Shown in pieces: positions 9,399-17,211 of a DNA stretch of 17,211 nucleotides. The stretch comes from Saccoglossus kowalevskii. Taxonomy: Eukaryota; Hemichordata; Enteropneusta; Harrimaniidae. Below the pieces are notes generated by a model. It was not told where the DNA came from. It searched no databases and saw nothing but the letters and a program-made list of their open reading frames with translations. The stretch lies in contig NW_003143822.1 in NCBI RefSeq assembly GCF_000003605.2, positions 1 through 17,211 of the forward strand, in the 5' to 3' direction. The translations under genes and the position numbers were made by a program. The first letter of the stretch is position 1. The number at the start of each line of letters is the position of its first letter.

Positions 9399-9442
9399 CC
9401 GGATGAGTAATTGAAAACGCTGAATATAATGGAACAAATTGA
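9399..9442 (+). CDS. Small first coding exon of the plus-strand gene (start ATG 9429)
   Basis: Bounded by a pyrimidine-rich acceptor (CTTTTTCACACTCTGCAG, AG at 9397-9398) and a strong donor (TTGA|GTAAGT, GT at 9443). All three frames have stops before the ATG, so 9399-9428 would be 5' UTR and another leader exon should exist upstream. ATG at 9429 (A at -3, G at +4) opens MEQI plus GA. Spliced to the exon at 15443, which starts G TTG AAT, this gives GAG and an uninterrupted frame through to the ATG at 15468. In-frame joining across 6 kb with two strong splice sites is the argument for the exon. It could instead be a chance pair of splice-like sites. Confidence 0.5.
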
Positions 9443-10220
9443 GTAAGTGCATGGCTCTGCAATCTAACTGCATCCTCTATGGCTAGTTATAATCTATGTT
9501 TAGTGTCAGTATGATTATGTAAACCTTTCTGTCAACTAACAGATGACTGAGTGTGTTCTTCCCAGCATTTCGACATTACGAGTCATTTGCATATTTTAAT
9601 TTATACATGGGCTTGCTAATTAATTTTTTTGTCTTTCAAAATATAGTGTCTGTGATCTGAGGAGAACACTTGATCATTAACTGAGTAAATGTATTCACTA
9701 AATTATTTTATGCAGTCATCTCGTGAATTCAGACACATTTTTGCATGGAGACCATCAGAGAATTTCATTTGTAATCAGCTTTGATCACCAAATTTTCTCA
9801 CACTCAAATTCAGGTAAATTTGTTCATATTTACTGTAATTTTCAATCTTAATTATGGACCAAACCTTCAAAATGTGACATTGTGTGTAGTTTCGATAAAA
9901 AAATTTGAAATTTTTGCAAAATGTAGAAAAAAGCTGGAATTAATTTGTTGATGGTGCCTGAAGATGACTGTGGTGTTCCAAGGGTTAAAGAATATCAATG
10001 TGGTTTTAGTTTCTACATTTATGTTGTATTTATGACATTCTGTTACTGAGTATAGTACAGTCTGAGCGTAACTTAACACCTAGCTACCTTTAAGCTATCT
10101 TAGCCTGCTTTCGAAACTGAAATTGCACAGAGTAATCTGTCTAAAAATGTCTCTTCTTTGTAACATGGCCAGCTGATGGCCAACTTGGAAGTTAAGTTAC
10201 CCCAGACTGTACTGTACATG

Positions 10221-11985
10221 TACCGGATTCGGCTGATACCCCGCCCATTCTAAACCCCGCCCATGGGCGATGTTTCAAATAGTGGGCGATGTTTTGGTCC
10301 ACACATTGCCTGACTGAACCAACAAACATTTTTACAGACCAATTTTCCCGTCCGACATCTTGCATCGAGCGCACTATTTCAAATATGACGCTAAAAATAA
10401 TTCACCGTGAAGTCGAAACGCGTAAAAATACAATAAATCCAATGCTGTAGCTAATTGTTGCGTGAAAAAATGGTATATGCTTGTATTTTATGCAAGTATT
10501 TATCACCATTTTCAAGAGTAAGAGTAGTAACTTTACATTTCACTTACATTTATTACACTTTTGAAAAGAATGCTATTTACGAAGTTTAAAATAGCCAAGC
10601 CATCTTGATTCAAGCCTCTTGGTTGATTTGACAATGGTAGGTATCATTCATGTTTAATCTTTGTCTGTATCGCATTCCAGACAAAAAGTTCAAGATCGGT
10701 AAACAAGAAATGGACGAACTAAAATGTCTTCTGTGTTTCACATGCGTCATGATTATTAAAAAAAAACACAGAGTTAAGCGGTCCTGTTCATGGTATTTGT
10801 GATAGTTAAAAGATTTTTTGAACAAATAATAAGTAACTATATTGATTTGCGTCAAGCTGAGTGGCCCGAATTTAAATATCAGTGCGTGAACTCTGGAGGT
10901 CATTACCCAACGTCGCACGTAATTCAAACACGTGGTTAGTAGAGTTCAGTCGAAATGTATGTGAATAATGCGATTGAAGTGCGCTGCCCAGAGTTTATTA
11001 TATTATAGTAAAATTTAATATGACGCATGGTATGGTTTATATTACATATTCACTTCATTTCGAATAAAATAATTAAAATAAGTATCTAAAATATTTTCTC
11101 GACTTTCCGTAGACATCTGACTATCCTGTTTAATGATTTAAATGCGCCCATGTTTATGTTTGCGTAATTATTACAAATGCAACACATTATCAAGTCGGTA
11201 ATATTGAAATGTTCACAGACCTAATACCCCGGGTCAGTGCCCTAACAATGGTAAAAAATAACTTGAATTTGCGTAATTATCATGAAAGCAATACATTACA
11301 CAGTTGAAATATTTAGAGCTCGTGTAATATTGTAAGCAAATTTGTGAATTAGAAAAGCAGTGAACTAAGTAAACGACGTTGATATATTCAAAGCCAGTAC
11401 AGAGTTGCATACAAGTTGCGTAATTACAGTACCGTCGGATATAATAACAATTTTACTGGATCGCCGCGCGGACCGCAAAAGAAAAAGGTTGCTAAGGTAA
11501 CGCGCCAGTTCAGTACGTGACTTGTGGTCAAACTTCGGTCAACACACACTTGATGTCAGCATCGCCGCGTAGCAAGTTTCGCAAAGAAGTACTTGAAGTT
11601 CAATTGCGTCCCAAAACGATGTCGCTAATCACTCACTTGTCGCAACGTGTGTTGTGTCATGTCCATGATGCACCCCGTTTCGACTTTGGCTTGCTTTTCC
11701 TTCTTAGTGCATGGTCTTGTTCATGTAAAATGCGACCTCTCACCAATGTATTAAAACACTTTGAATTTATATTTTGCATGATCACATTTGGTCAATGCAA
11801 AACATTATTTTTCTATACATTTTCTGAGACCATTTTTACCAGCGCAGGGTTATTTTTTCAGACAAGATGGGCTTCGTAATATCTGCCATAACATAGCCCG
11901 AGCGATCTGTTGATCCACAATATTCTTTAAAAAAATCAAATCTTCCATAAGATCCCCCAGGGCGGGGTATCAGCTGAATCCGGTA
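10221..11985. mobile_element. TIR DNA element, ~1.77 kb, GC-rich ends
   Basis: The ends are inverted copies. The left end starts TACCGGATTCGGCTGATA and continues CCCCGCCC (to 10246). The right end (11960-11985) on the minus strand starts TACCGGATTCAGCTGATA and continues CCCCGCCC. Including six outer bases on each side (10215-10246, 11960-11991), 30 of 32 positions match. The outermost TA on both sides could be the target site. Next to the left end are two CCCCGCCCAT words (10239-10248, 10255-10264), a 12-bp palindrome (10258-10269) and two GGGCGATGTTT words (10265, 10284). The interior shows no transposase. A 120-residue frame at 11517-11879 has no recognisable motif. Non-autonomous and of unknown superfamily. 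Confidence 0.75.
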
Positions 11986-12575
11986 TATGTATATTGTGTG
12001 TTGTATTTGCACTGTTAAAATCTACATCTACATGTATTACATAAACAATAAAGTCCAATCATTACAAATTATTTTGGCTCATACATTTACATGTTGTACA
12101 TGTATGAGTAAAACACTCTACTATTGGAAATGTGCTTGTAAGTCAAATACGATGTATATTTTGTGTTGAAATTTGTAATTGTAATGTGGCCTGTAATGAT
12201 TAGCGTCATATGTAACATGAGTAAAATTCATTGTTTTGTTTACATGAAATCCGAATATGCGCTGCACAACGACCACCAACCTTTGGTGTGTACGGTCAAA
12301 ATACTGATTTGTTTTGTGTATGTGTTATTGTTTATTATTATTTGGTTTACAAAGCATTTCAAACTGTTGTGATTTTTTTATTTTTTATGATACTTCTACC
12401 CCAGATTACCTTTGAGGTGTATTCATATTGGAAGAAGTTTTCATTGACTAGAACAATCTTTTAATAACACTAATTGTACATGGATGTATGTGTCTTACAC
12501 AAACCATAGATTCCATCAAATGTATTCAAAATTGTTCACAGACACAGTCCTATATCTTTTGATCACTGCATATAC
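11986..12575. other. AT-rich intronic sequence
   Basis: About 590 bp between the TIR element and the first MITE. Overlapping short open frames occur (11987-12464), but they are rich in C, Y, F and I as expected from AT-rich chance sequence. I see no gene. Confidence 0.6.
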
Positions 12576-12724
12576 TACTGTAGAATACTTTATTTTCGCT
12601 TGGAATTAATTTTTGCTATTTTTAGCTGAAGGAATGATTCAGTGAAAATAAATTCCTTACAAAACACACAAAAAGTCTTTTCAGAGAAAATTTATTCCAG
12701 CTTAAAAAAAAGTATTTTACAGTA
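12576..12724. mobile_element. MITE copy 1 (~149 bp, CTGTA ends)
   Basis: An imperfect hairpin element. The left end is TACTGTAGAATACTTTATTT with CGCTTGGAAT following. The right end on the minus strand is TACTGTAAAATACTTTTTTT with AAGCTGGAATAA following. The terminal TA on both sides suggests TA target duplication. The centre contains ATTCAGTGAAAATAAATTCC. A second, shorter copy lies at 13123. Confidence 0.7.
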
Positions 12725-13122
12725 TCATCATTACATTTTGGCTCAAAACATTTAAACTGTTAACAGAGAAATGTTTTTGACAATTCAGAGGCCATGCACA
12801 CTGAACATTGTAGTGATACAAGTTTCTGCTACTTACCGCGAAAGCCAATCATCGCGAAGCTACTAGTATAGTGATACAACATATTTATCTATGGCATTGT
12901 TAAGTCGTTTCAACTTTATTTTGAGATTTATTTCATGGTTTTCTGAAATGCTTTGTAAGTTTTATTTAATGTTTGTTTGCATATTCCTATATTTTGTCCA
13001 TACTGTTACATTATACAGCATCAGTGTTGAGAAAACCTACATGTACTCTTTCAAGGCTGATATTTTCTAATACCATAAGTGCTAACAAGTACAAATATGA
13101 AAGGTCTTTAAAGTCTATGGAA

Positions 13123-13228
13123 TACTGTAAAACACTTTATTTTCCCTTGGAATTTATTTTCGCTGAAGAGATAATTCAGTGAAAATAAAATCCAGCGAAT
13201 ATACATTTTTTTCTTTATTTTACATTTA
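13123..13228. mobile_element. MITE copy 2 (diverged or truncated right end)
   Basis: Starts TACTGTAAAACACTTTATTT with CCCTTGGAATTTATTTTCGC following, and contains ATTCAGTGAAAATAAAATCC then AGCGAA, clearly the same family as 12576-12724. The right terminus is poorly preserved. The ending TTTATTTTACA near 13228 is my best guess for the remnant. Confidence 0.6.
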
Positions 13229-15442
13229 ATTCACCAAGAATCAGTAAAAATAAACTCTATACAAATCATCTAAAAAGTCTTTTAAACACATTAATTATTC
13301 ATTTGTGTTCATTTTGAATTAAATCCATGATGTGAACATTTAAAATAAAAATAGAACTTCTTGTCTAGCCAACATCATTACAAGGTCATTTGCATGAATG
13401 TGTTAAGAAGAGTATTTTCAATAGTCAGAATTATGAAAAAAAACCTAATAGTGAATTTGACCATTAAGTAGTCTCTTAAGCAAACATGGTGTGACATTAA
13501 CTTTCACAGAATGTCTAATTCACAAGATCAATTCTGTTGCTAACTTTCTGTGTTTTTAAATGATGTCAAATTTTTTAGCATAAAACATAGTTTGTAATTG
13601 GTAATGAAGTGTATTTTATTTAATTTTATACTAATTTGTACTATAGTACTCTGTGTCTGTATTTAATAATCCTTCAGTTAATTATTCATATGTGGTTAAG
13701 ACATGTACATGTTTAAGTATATGTTTGTTGAGAAACCCACTAACAAAACAACAAATGTTACATTATACGTGAATCTACCCCGTGTACATTTTACATGTAC
13801 ATGTACACATCGCATTGACATATAGACTGTACAGGATGTTGCCATGTGACTGATATCGACATGACCCAGTCGGATGACCACCACCACTTGAAAATCTACT
13901 ACTAGTATTATAGATCTATTAATAACATCAGTGGAAATTATCTCAATATTTTGTTATTTTTTCATATAAAATAATTACAATATTACTTCTATTGGTAAAT
14001 TTAAAATTATGATATAAAACATAAGATTATCTGTTGGTAGTAATTAATTATGTCTTAATACACCAACATGTGTGACAGATTTAATTTGAAATTGATTGAA
14101 TTGTTTATCACACTTTCTATATAGCAAGTACCTGTTCCTCTCCCAGATACTTTCTGGCACTTCTGTGAATTATATTTTGTTACAAGTGTATTCATGTAAT
14201 TACTCTTTCCTCATCTAGATAAATAGTGTTATGGCAATGCTTTAATAAAAATAAAATGATGGTATTAGTATTTCACTTTAACAAGCTGACACACTCTATA
14301 TCCTATATTTTATTAGTGAATTATTTTACATGCAGTGGATACTAACAAACAGGGATGTATGTTTTGGACTGGCAGCATCTGCTTTTCTGACATTATTTCT
14401 ATCGCTGAATGTGGTACAAAAATGAGACCTAAATGTATGCATTCATAGTTTTGACAACATGTTGTATTTGCTACAAATTGGACATTGATCGATTGTCAAA
14501 ATAACATGTACCTAAATTGCCTCTTAATACATTTTGACTTTCAAAGTTTTTTTTCTGCATTTATATATTAACTTAATTAATTAAATTATCTGTCCATTGG
14601 TAAATACATCACCAAACAATACCAGTTTTGTTCATTCCTTACCCTTTTATCAAATCTGTTTGGTTTCTTAATTACTTATTCTCATGGATACTGAAGTGAC
14701 ATTTATTTCAAAATGTTTTATTTATTATCCATCAAATGCAGTGCTTGCCTTAACTTTTACTTCTTGGTTGTTGTCATGGGAACAATCAATTCCCTTTAAA
14801 AGTTAGAAAGTGACTGCCATCCATTAGTGTTCGTATCTAATTGGCATTATATGCGTGACACAGGGTTAAGGTCACACATCTTGGCATATCTGGATTCTTT
14901 TTGTTCAATAACACCTTTAATTTGTTCATTGTTTATGCCAATTTCCTTCCTTTTCTCACTGACTTTAAACTTGAATAACAACTACCATATTTGTTCTATC
15001 GATAGCACACCCATTTACATAAATTACAGAGGTGTTTCCATGGTCTAAATAAATTGGTTTTTTTTCCTTTGGAGATACGCTTCTAATAGAGCAAATACGA
15101 TACTTGCCATTTGGGAATAAAATAATGAAAGAAATCATTTAGTTTGTAAGTCTGTTTTCCCAGAAAGTACCATCTTGAAAATGTTTAGAGCTTAATGTTA
15201 ATTTTTAAACTCTCTTGTCCCAAATGTATGTTATCTATATGTTTCCTACAGTCTGTTAATTGAGTTACCGGTACTATTCAGTTGTCAGAATGGCTATTTT
15301 ACTTTACCCAAGCTATAACGTCTAGCCCTGAGGAGTCATGTGTAAAGTCTATTCATTTTACTTTCATGCATACAGGTGACTGAATTTCAAAAGGCTAAAT
15401 TCAAATTTGAGTCCTTACCATTTGTTTTGTTGTAACTTTCAG
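13229..15442. other. AT-rich intronic sequence before the acidic exon
   Basis: About 2.2 kb with no exon or element that I recognise. Visible small structures are TACATGTACATGTACA near 13793-13808, a perfect 12-bp palindrome ACAACATGTTGT (14454-14465) and an X-box-like GTTGTCATGGGAAC (14770-14783). Confidence 0.55.
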
Positions 15443-15621
15443 GTTGAATCATTGTACATCGCCTGCCATGGCGAATAATACATCAGTAGATGAGCTAGAC
15501 TCGCCTATAGATAGGTATGAAAGGATTGGACATATCCAAGAGGAGGAGGACGATGACCTCATCGATATTACAGATGATGACAACAGTAAATCTGAAATTA
15601 ATTTTAGAGATTCTACACAAG
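15443..15621 (+). CDS. Acidic N-terminal exon of an unidentified protein (partial gene)
   Basis: The acceptor is TAACTTTCAG (AG at 15441-15442) and the donor CAAG|GTAAGA (GT at 15622). The internal ATG at 15468 has a near-ideal context (GCCATGG) and opens 51 codons plus G (phase 1 exit). If the exon at 9399 is used, the protein starts MEQIELNHCTSPAMANN instead. The sequence has DELDSPIDRYERIG, a cluster EEEDDDLIDITDDDN, then KSEINFRDSTQ. EDDDLI fits the acidic dileucine sorting signal [DE]xxxL[LI]. There is no signal peptide or membrane segment here, so this reads as a cytosolic tail. I do not recognise the family with confidence. The N-terminus of the endosomal exchanger ClC-3 carries a similar EDDNLLDG motif, and CLCN3 neighbours HPF1 in human, so that is one candidate. 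Downstream exons are outside the window. Confidence 0.75.
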
Positions 15622-15661
15622 GTAAGAAATTTATTTTTAACTTGCTCAGTTTAATTTTATT

Positions 15662-16618
15662 AGTCCCCGTTCGGACACAGTTCGAAAACGGGGACTTATG
15701 ATTTGACCCTTGTGAGTCCGTGTTTCCGTGCGTGCATGCATCCTGACCAATCATAATCAAACTTCACACGGACATCATACATGTATTATACATATGCACA
15801 TAAATTTGTTTCACGATCTGATTCAAGATGGCCGAATGCTGGCCATTTTTGTGCTAAAGAATCATCCAAATCAAGCATTTCTCGGTTGTTTACAGATGGA
15901 TTTTGTTCAAACTTTGTATATACATTAGACATTATGGGATCTTGATGAAAATAACTTTGTTTTTCAGATAAGATTCAAAATGGCCAACTGGCGGCCATTT
16001 TGTTTCAATGAATGTGGTTCTCGTGCCATATCTCTGACTTGCTTTCACTGATTATGTTCAAATTTTAAATATTCATTATACATCATGTCATAGATATACA
16101 GATATATTGGTTTGACAATCCTATTCAAAATGGCTGAATGGTGGCCATTTTGTGCTTAAAAATCATCAAATATCAATCATTTCTGGCATTTATGGATGGA
16201 TTTCGTTCAAACTTGGTACATACATTAAACATTACGGGTTCCTGATGTACGTCATTTTATTTTTCAGATCTGATTCAAAATGGCTGACTGCCGGCGATTT
16301 TGTTTTAATGCTTGGGCTTCTAGAGCCATATCTCTGACATGCTTTGACTGATTATCTTCAAATTTTATATATTCGTTATACATCATGTTATAAATATATA
16401 CATGTATTCAAAATGGCTGATTTTGTTTTAATTAATGCTGTTCTAGAGCAATATCTCTTAATATGGACAAGTACTTGTTTGACGATCAGATACAAATGAC
16501 TATCATCATAATCATATTCCTGACATGGTTATATTGCAGCTATATTACTATAAACAAAACTATATATCTTAAATTCAATAACTAACGGGGACTGTGCCAT
16601 GCATGGCTTGTTATTTTT
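15662..16618 (+). mobile_element. Helentron/pearl-like non-autonomous element
   Basis: The 5' end AGTCCCCGTT (15662-15671) is inverted at the 3' side as AACGGGGACT (16584-16593). The 5' end also folds on itself: GTCCCCGTT (15663-15671) pairs with AACGGGGAC (15687-15695). Just after the 3' inverted copy comes a perfect palindrome GCCATGCATGGC (16596-16607) and a T-rich tail. The middle holds tandem core repeats of about 150 bp. Short subterminal inverted repeats, core tandem repeats, a 3' hairpin and insertion next to T runs are features described for Helentron-associated elements and bivalve pearl elements. There is no coding capacity. Exact ends are uncertain. Confidence 0.6.
15821..16440 (+). 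repeat. Tandem ~150-bp core repeats in ABAB order
   Basis: The landmark ATTCAAAATGGC (first copy ATTCAAGATGGC) recurs at 15821, 15973, 16123, 16273 and 16406, spacings 152, 150, 150 and 133. Alternate units are more alike: units 1 and 3 share AATCATC-AAATCAA and a TTGTTCAAACTT-like block, while units 2 and 4 share GCCATATCTCTGAC and TATACATCATGT. The true repeat is therefore about 300 bp, made of two related halves. Most units begin with a short hairpin formed by AAATGGC and GGCCATTT. The fifth is truncated. Confidence 0.8.
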
Positions 16619-16690
16619 GACTCCCGTGTTCGAAGCACAAAAGGGAGTCTTTGCAGTTACCCTGTCTGTATGTCTGTATGCAGTGTTCTC
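16619..16690 (+). mobile_element. 5' end of a second hairpin-led repeat element
   Basis: GACTCCC (16619-16625) pairs with GGGAGTC (16643-16649). Inside are GTG/CAC arms around TTCGAA. It is followed by CTGTCTGTATGTCTGTATG, like the CCGTGTTTCCGTGCGTGC that follows the hairpin of the element at 15662. The architecture is the same but the sequence differs, so it looks like a related family inserted directly against the first element. The 3' end was not found. Confidence 0.45.
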
Positions 16691-16716
16691 CACAAATAAA
16701 ATTTAAAGAGGGGTAC

Positions 16717-16762
16717 TAATTTGCATATAATTAACATATTTAATTTGCATATAATTAGCATA
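16717..16762. repeat. Two tandem 22-bp copies with POU-octamer and homeobox-like words
   Basis: TAATTTGCATATAATTAACA at 16717 is repeated at 16741 with one change (AAC to AGC), period 24. Each copy contains ATTTGCAT, the reverse complement of the POU octamer ATGCAAAT, and ATAATTA. Whether this is regulatory is unknown; AT-rich DNA gives such words by chance. Confidence 0.6.
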
Positions 16763-17211
16763 CTAATCAAACATTTCAAAGGAAATTCTTAGCACTTTTA
16801 TATTTACATCAATTATATACTGTGTACAAGTAGTATATTAATGTTCTTGAATTATTTTGATGAATTAGTTAAACCACTTGATGTGTAAAAAAAATATAAA
16901 CTTTGACAAATGAAGAATATCAATTTTATTCTTTGTAAAAGTGTAATGGAACAAGTTGTGAAATTCTAGCCTTTCATTTATTTCTTTTAATTTTCTTTTT
17001 AAATATTTCCATTTTCATAGGCTTTTATAAATGCACTGAGATATTGTAATAGTTGAAAACCCCAAGTAATAAGAAGAAAAATATTTTCACATAACAAAAT
17101 TACTATTTAAAAGAATAAAAGAAAAAATCGAATCAAATGACTGTAAATAAATTAATCATCATGTTGATTGCATTGTGGGTACTGAGGACAAAGGTCAAAT
17201 CAGATACCGTG

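Larger units (their letters stand above)
9443..15442 (+). other. Putative 6.0-kb intron of the plus-strand gene
   Basis: Runs from the GTAAGT donor to an acceptor with a T-rich tract ending TTTCAG (15437-15442). It contains a 1.77-kb TIR element (10221-11985) and two small MITE copies (12576-12724, 13123 to about 13228). The rest (9443-10220, 11986-12575, 13229-15442) is AT-rich with no coding potential that I can support. Confidence 0.5.
15622..17211 (+). other. Downstream intron of the plus-strand gene
   Basis: Starts with the strong donor GTAAGA and runs to the right window edge. Most of it is repeat-derived: a core-repeat element (15662 to about 16618) and a second hairpin-led element from 16619. 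From about 16690 to 17211 it is plain AT-rich DNA except for a duplicated ATTTGCAT block (16717-16762). No further exon was found. Confidence 0.6.

Noticed and set aside
11517-11879. 120-codon frame inside the 1.77-kb TIR element
   Set aside because: No transposase motif or DDE/DDD pattern. The second half is rich in F, C and T, as expected from AT-rich chance sequence, and its start context is weak.
15444-15467. TTG at 15444 as a start codon
   Set aside because: A non-AUG start is unnecessary: ATG 15468 has a near-ideal context, and the upstream in-frame codons are explained by splicing from 9442.
15449-15760. Minus-strand 103-codon frame over the acidic exon
   Set aside because: It is the antisense shadow of the plus-strand exon (serine runs opposite acidic codons) and extends into the mobile element.

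Overview
This looks like eukaryotic, probably lophotrochozoan and most likely molluscan, genomic DNA. It is AT-rich with long introns, GT-AG splice sites, frequent TACATGTA words, several terminal-inverted-repeat elements and a core-repeat element of the kind common in bivalves. No bacterial gene, operon, rRNA, tRNA or CRISPR array is visible. Nearly all long open frames are chance frames in repeats or introns. The real coding sequence is a handful of short exons.

Left half (minus strand): the 5' part of an HPF1 (histone PARylation factor 1) gene. The start codon is at 6301 and three exons join in compatible phases: 6301-6164, 2795-2645 and 2011-1868. They encode a PBZ-type poly(ADP-ribose)-binding zinc finger, a lysine/acidic linker with a basic nuclear localisation motif, and the beginning of the HPF1 core (MPEDFYEFWEFCKSLD). 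The rest of the core lies beyond the left edge. Intron 3 holds a minisatellite with units of 32, 35, 39 and 42 bp and a higher-order duplication of about 720-755 bp (1-1607). Intron 1 holds a TIR element of about 1.86 kb (3671-5534), inserted at the junction of a roughly 200-bp tandem duplication.

Middle (6302-7000): a CpG-richer stretch that is probably the HPF1 promoter. It may also drive a divergent plus-strand gene, since it carries ETS-like, CRE-like and palindromic nuclear-receptor-like sites.

Right half (plus strand): the start of a second gene. A tiny exon (9399-9442) with strong splice sites carries an ATG. It splices in frame to an acidic N-terminal exon (15443-15621) that ends at a strong donor, and the rest of the gene lies beyond the right edge. 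The product is not identified with certainty. An acidic dileucine motif and adjacency to HPF1 (next to CLCN3 in human) make a ClC-3-type endosomal Cl-/H+ exchanger a weak hypothesis. The introns around it carry a 1.77-kb TIR element (10221-11985), two copies of a small palindromic MITE (12576, 13123), and a Helentron/pearl-like element with about 150-bp core repeats (15662 to about 16618) abutted by a second hairpin-led element (16619 onward).
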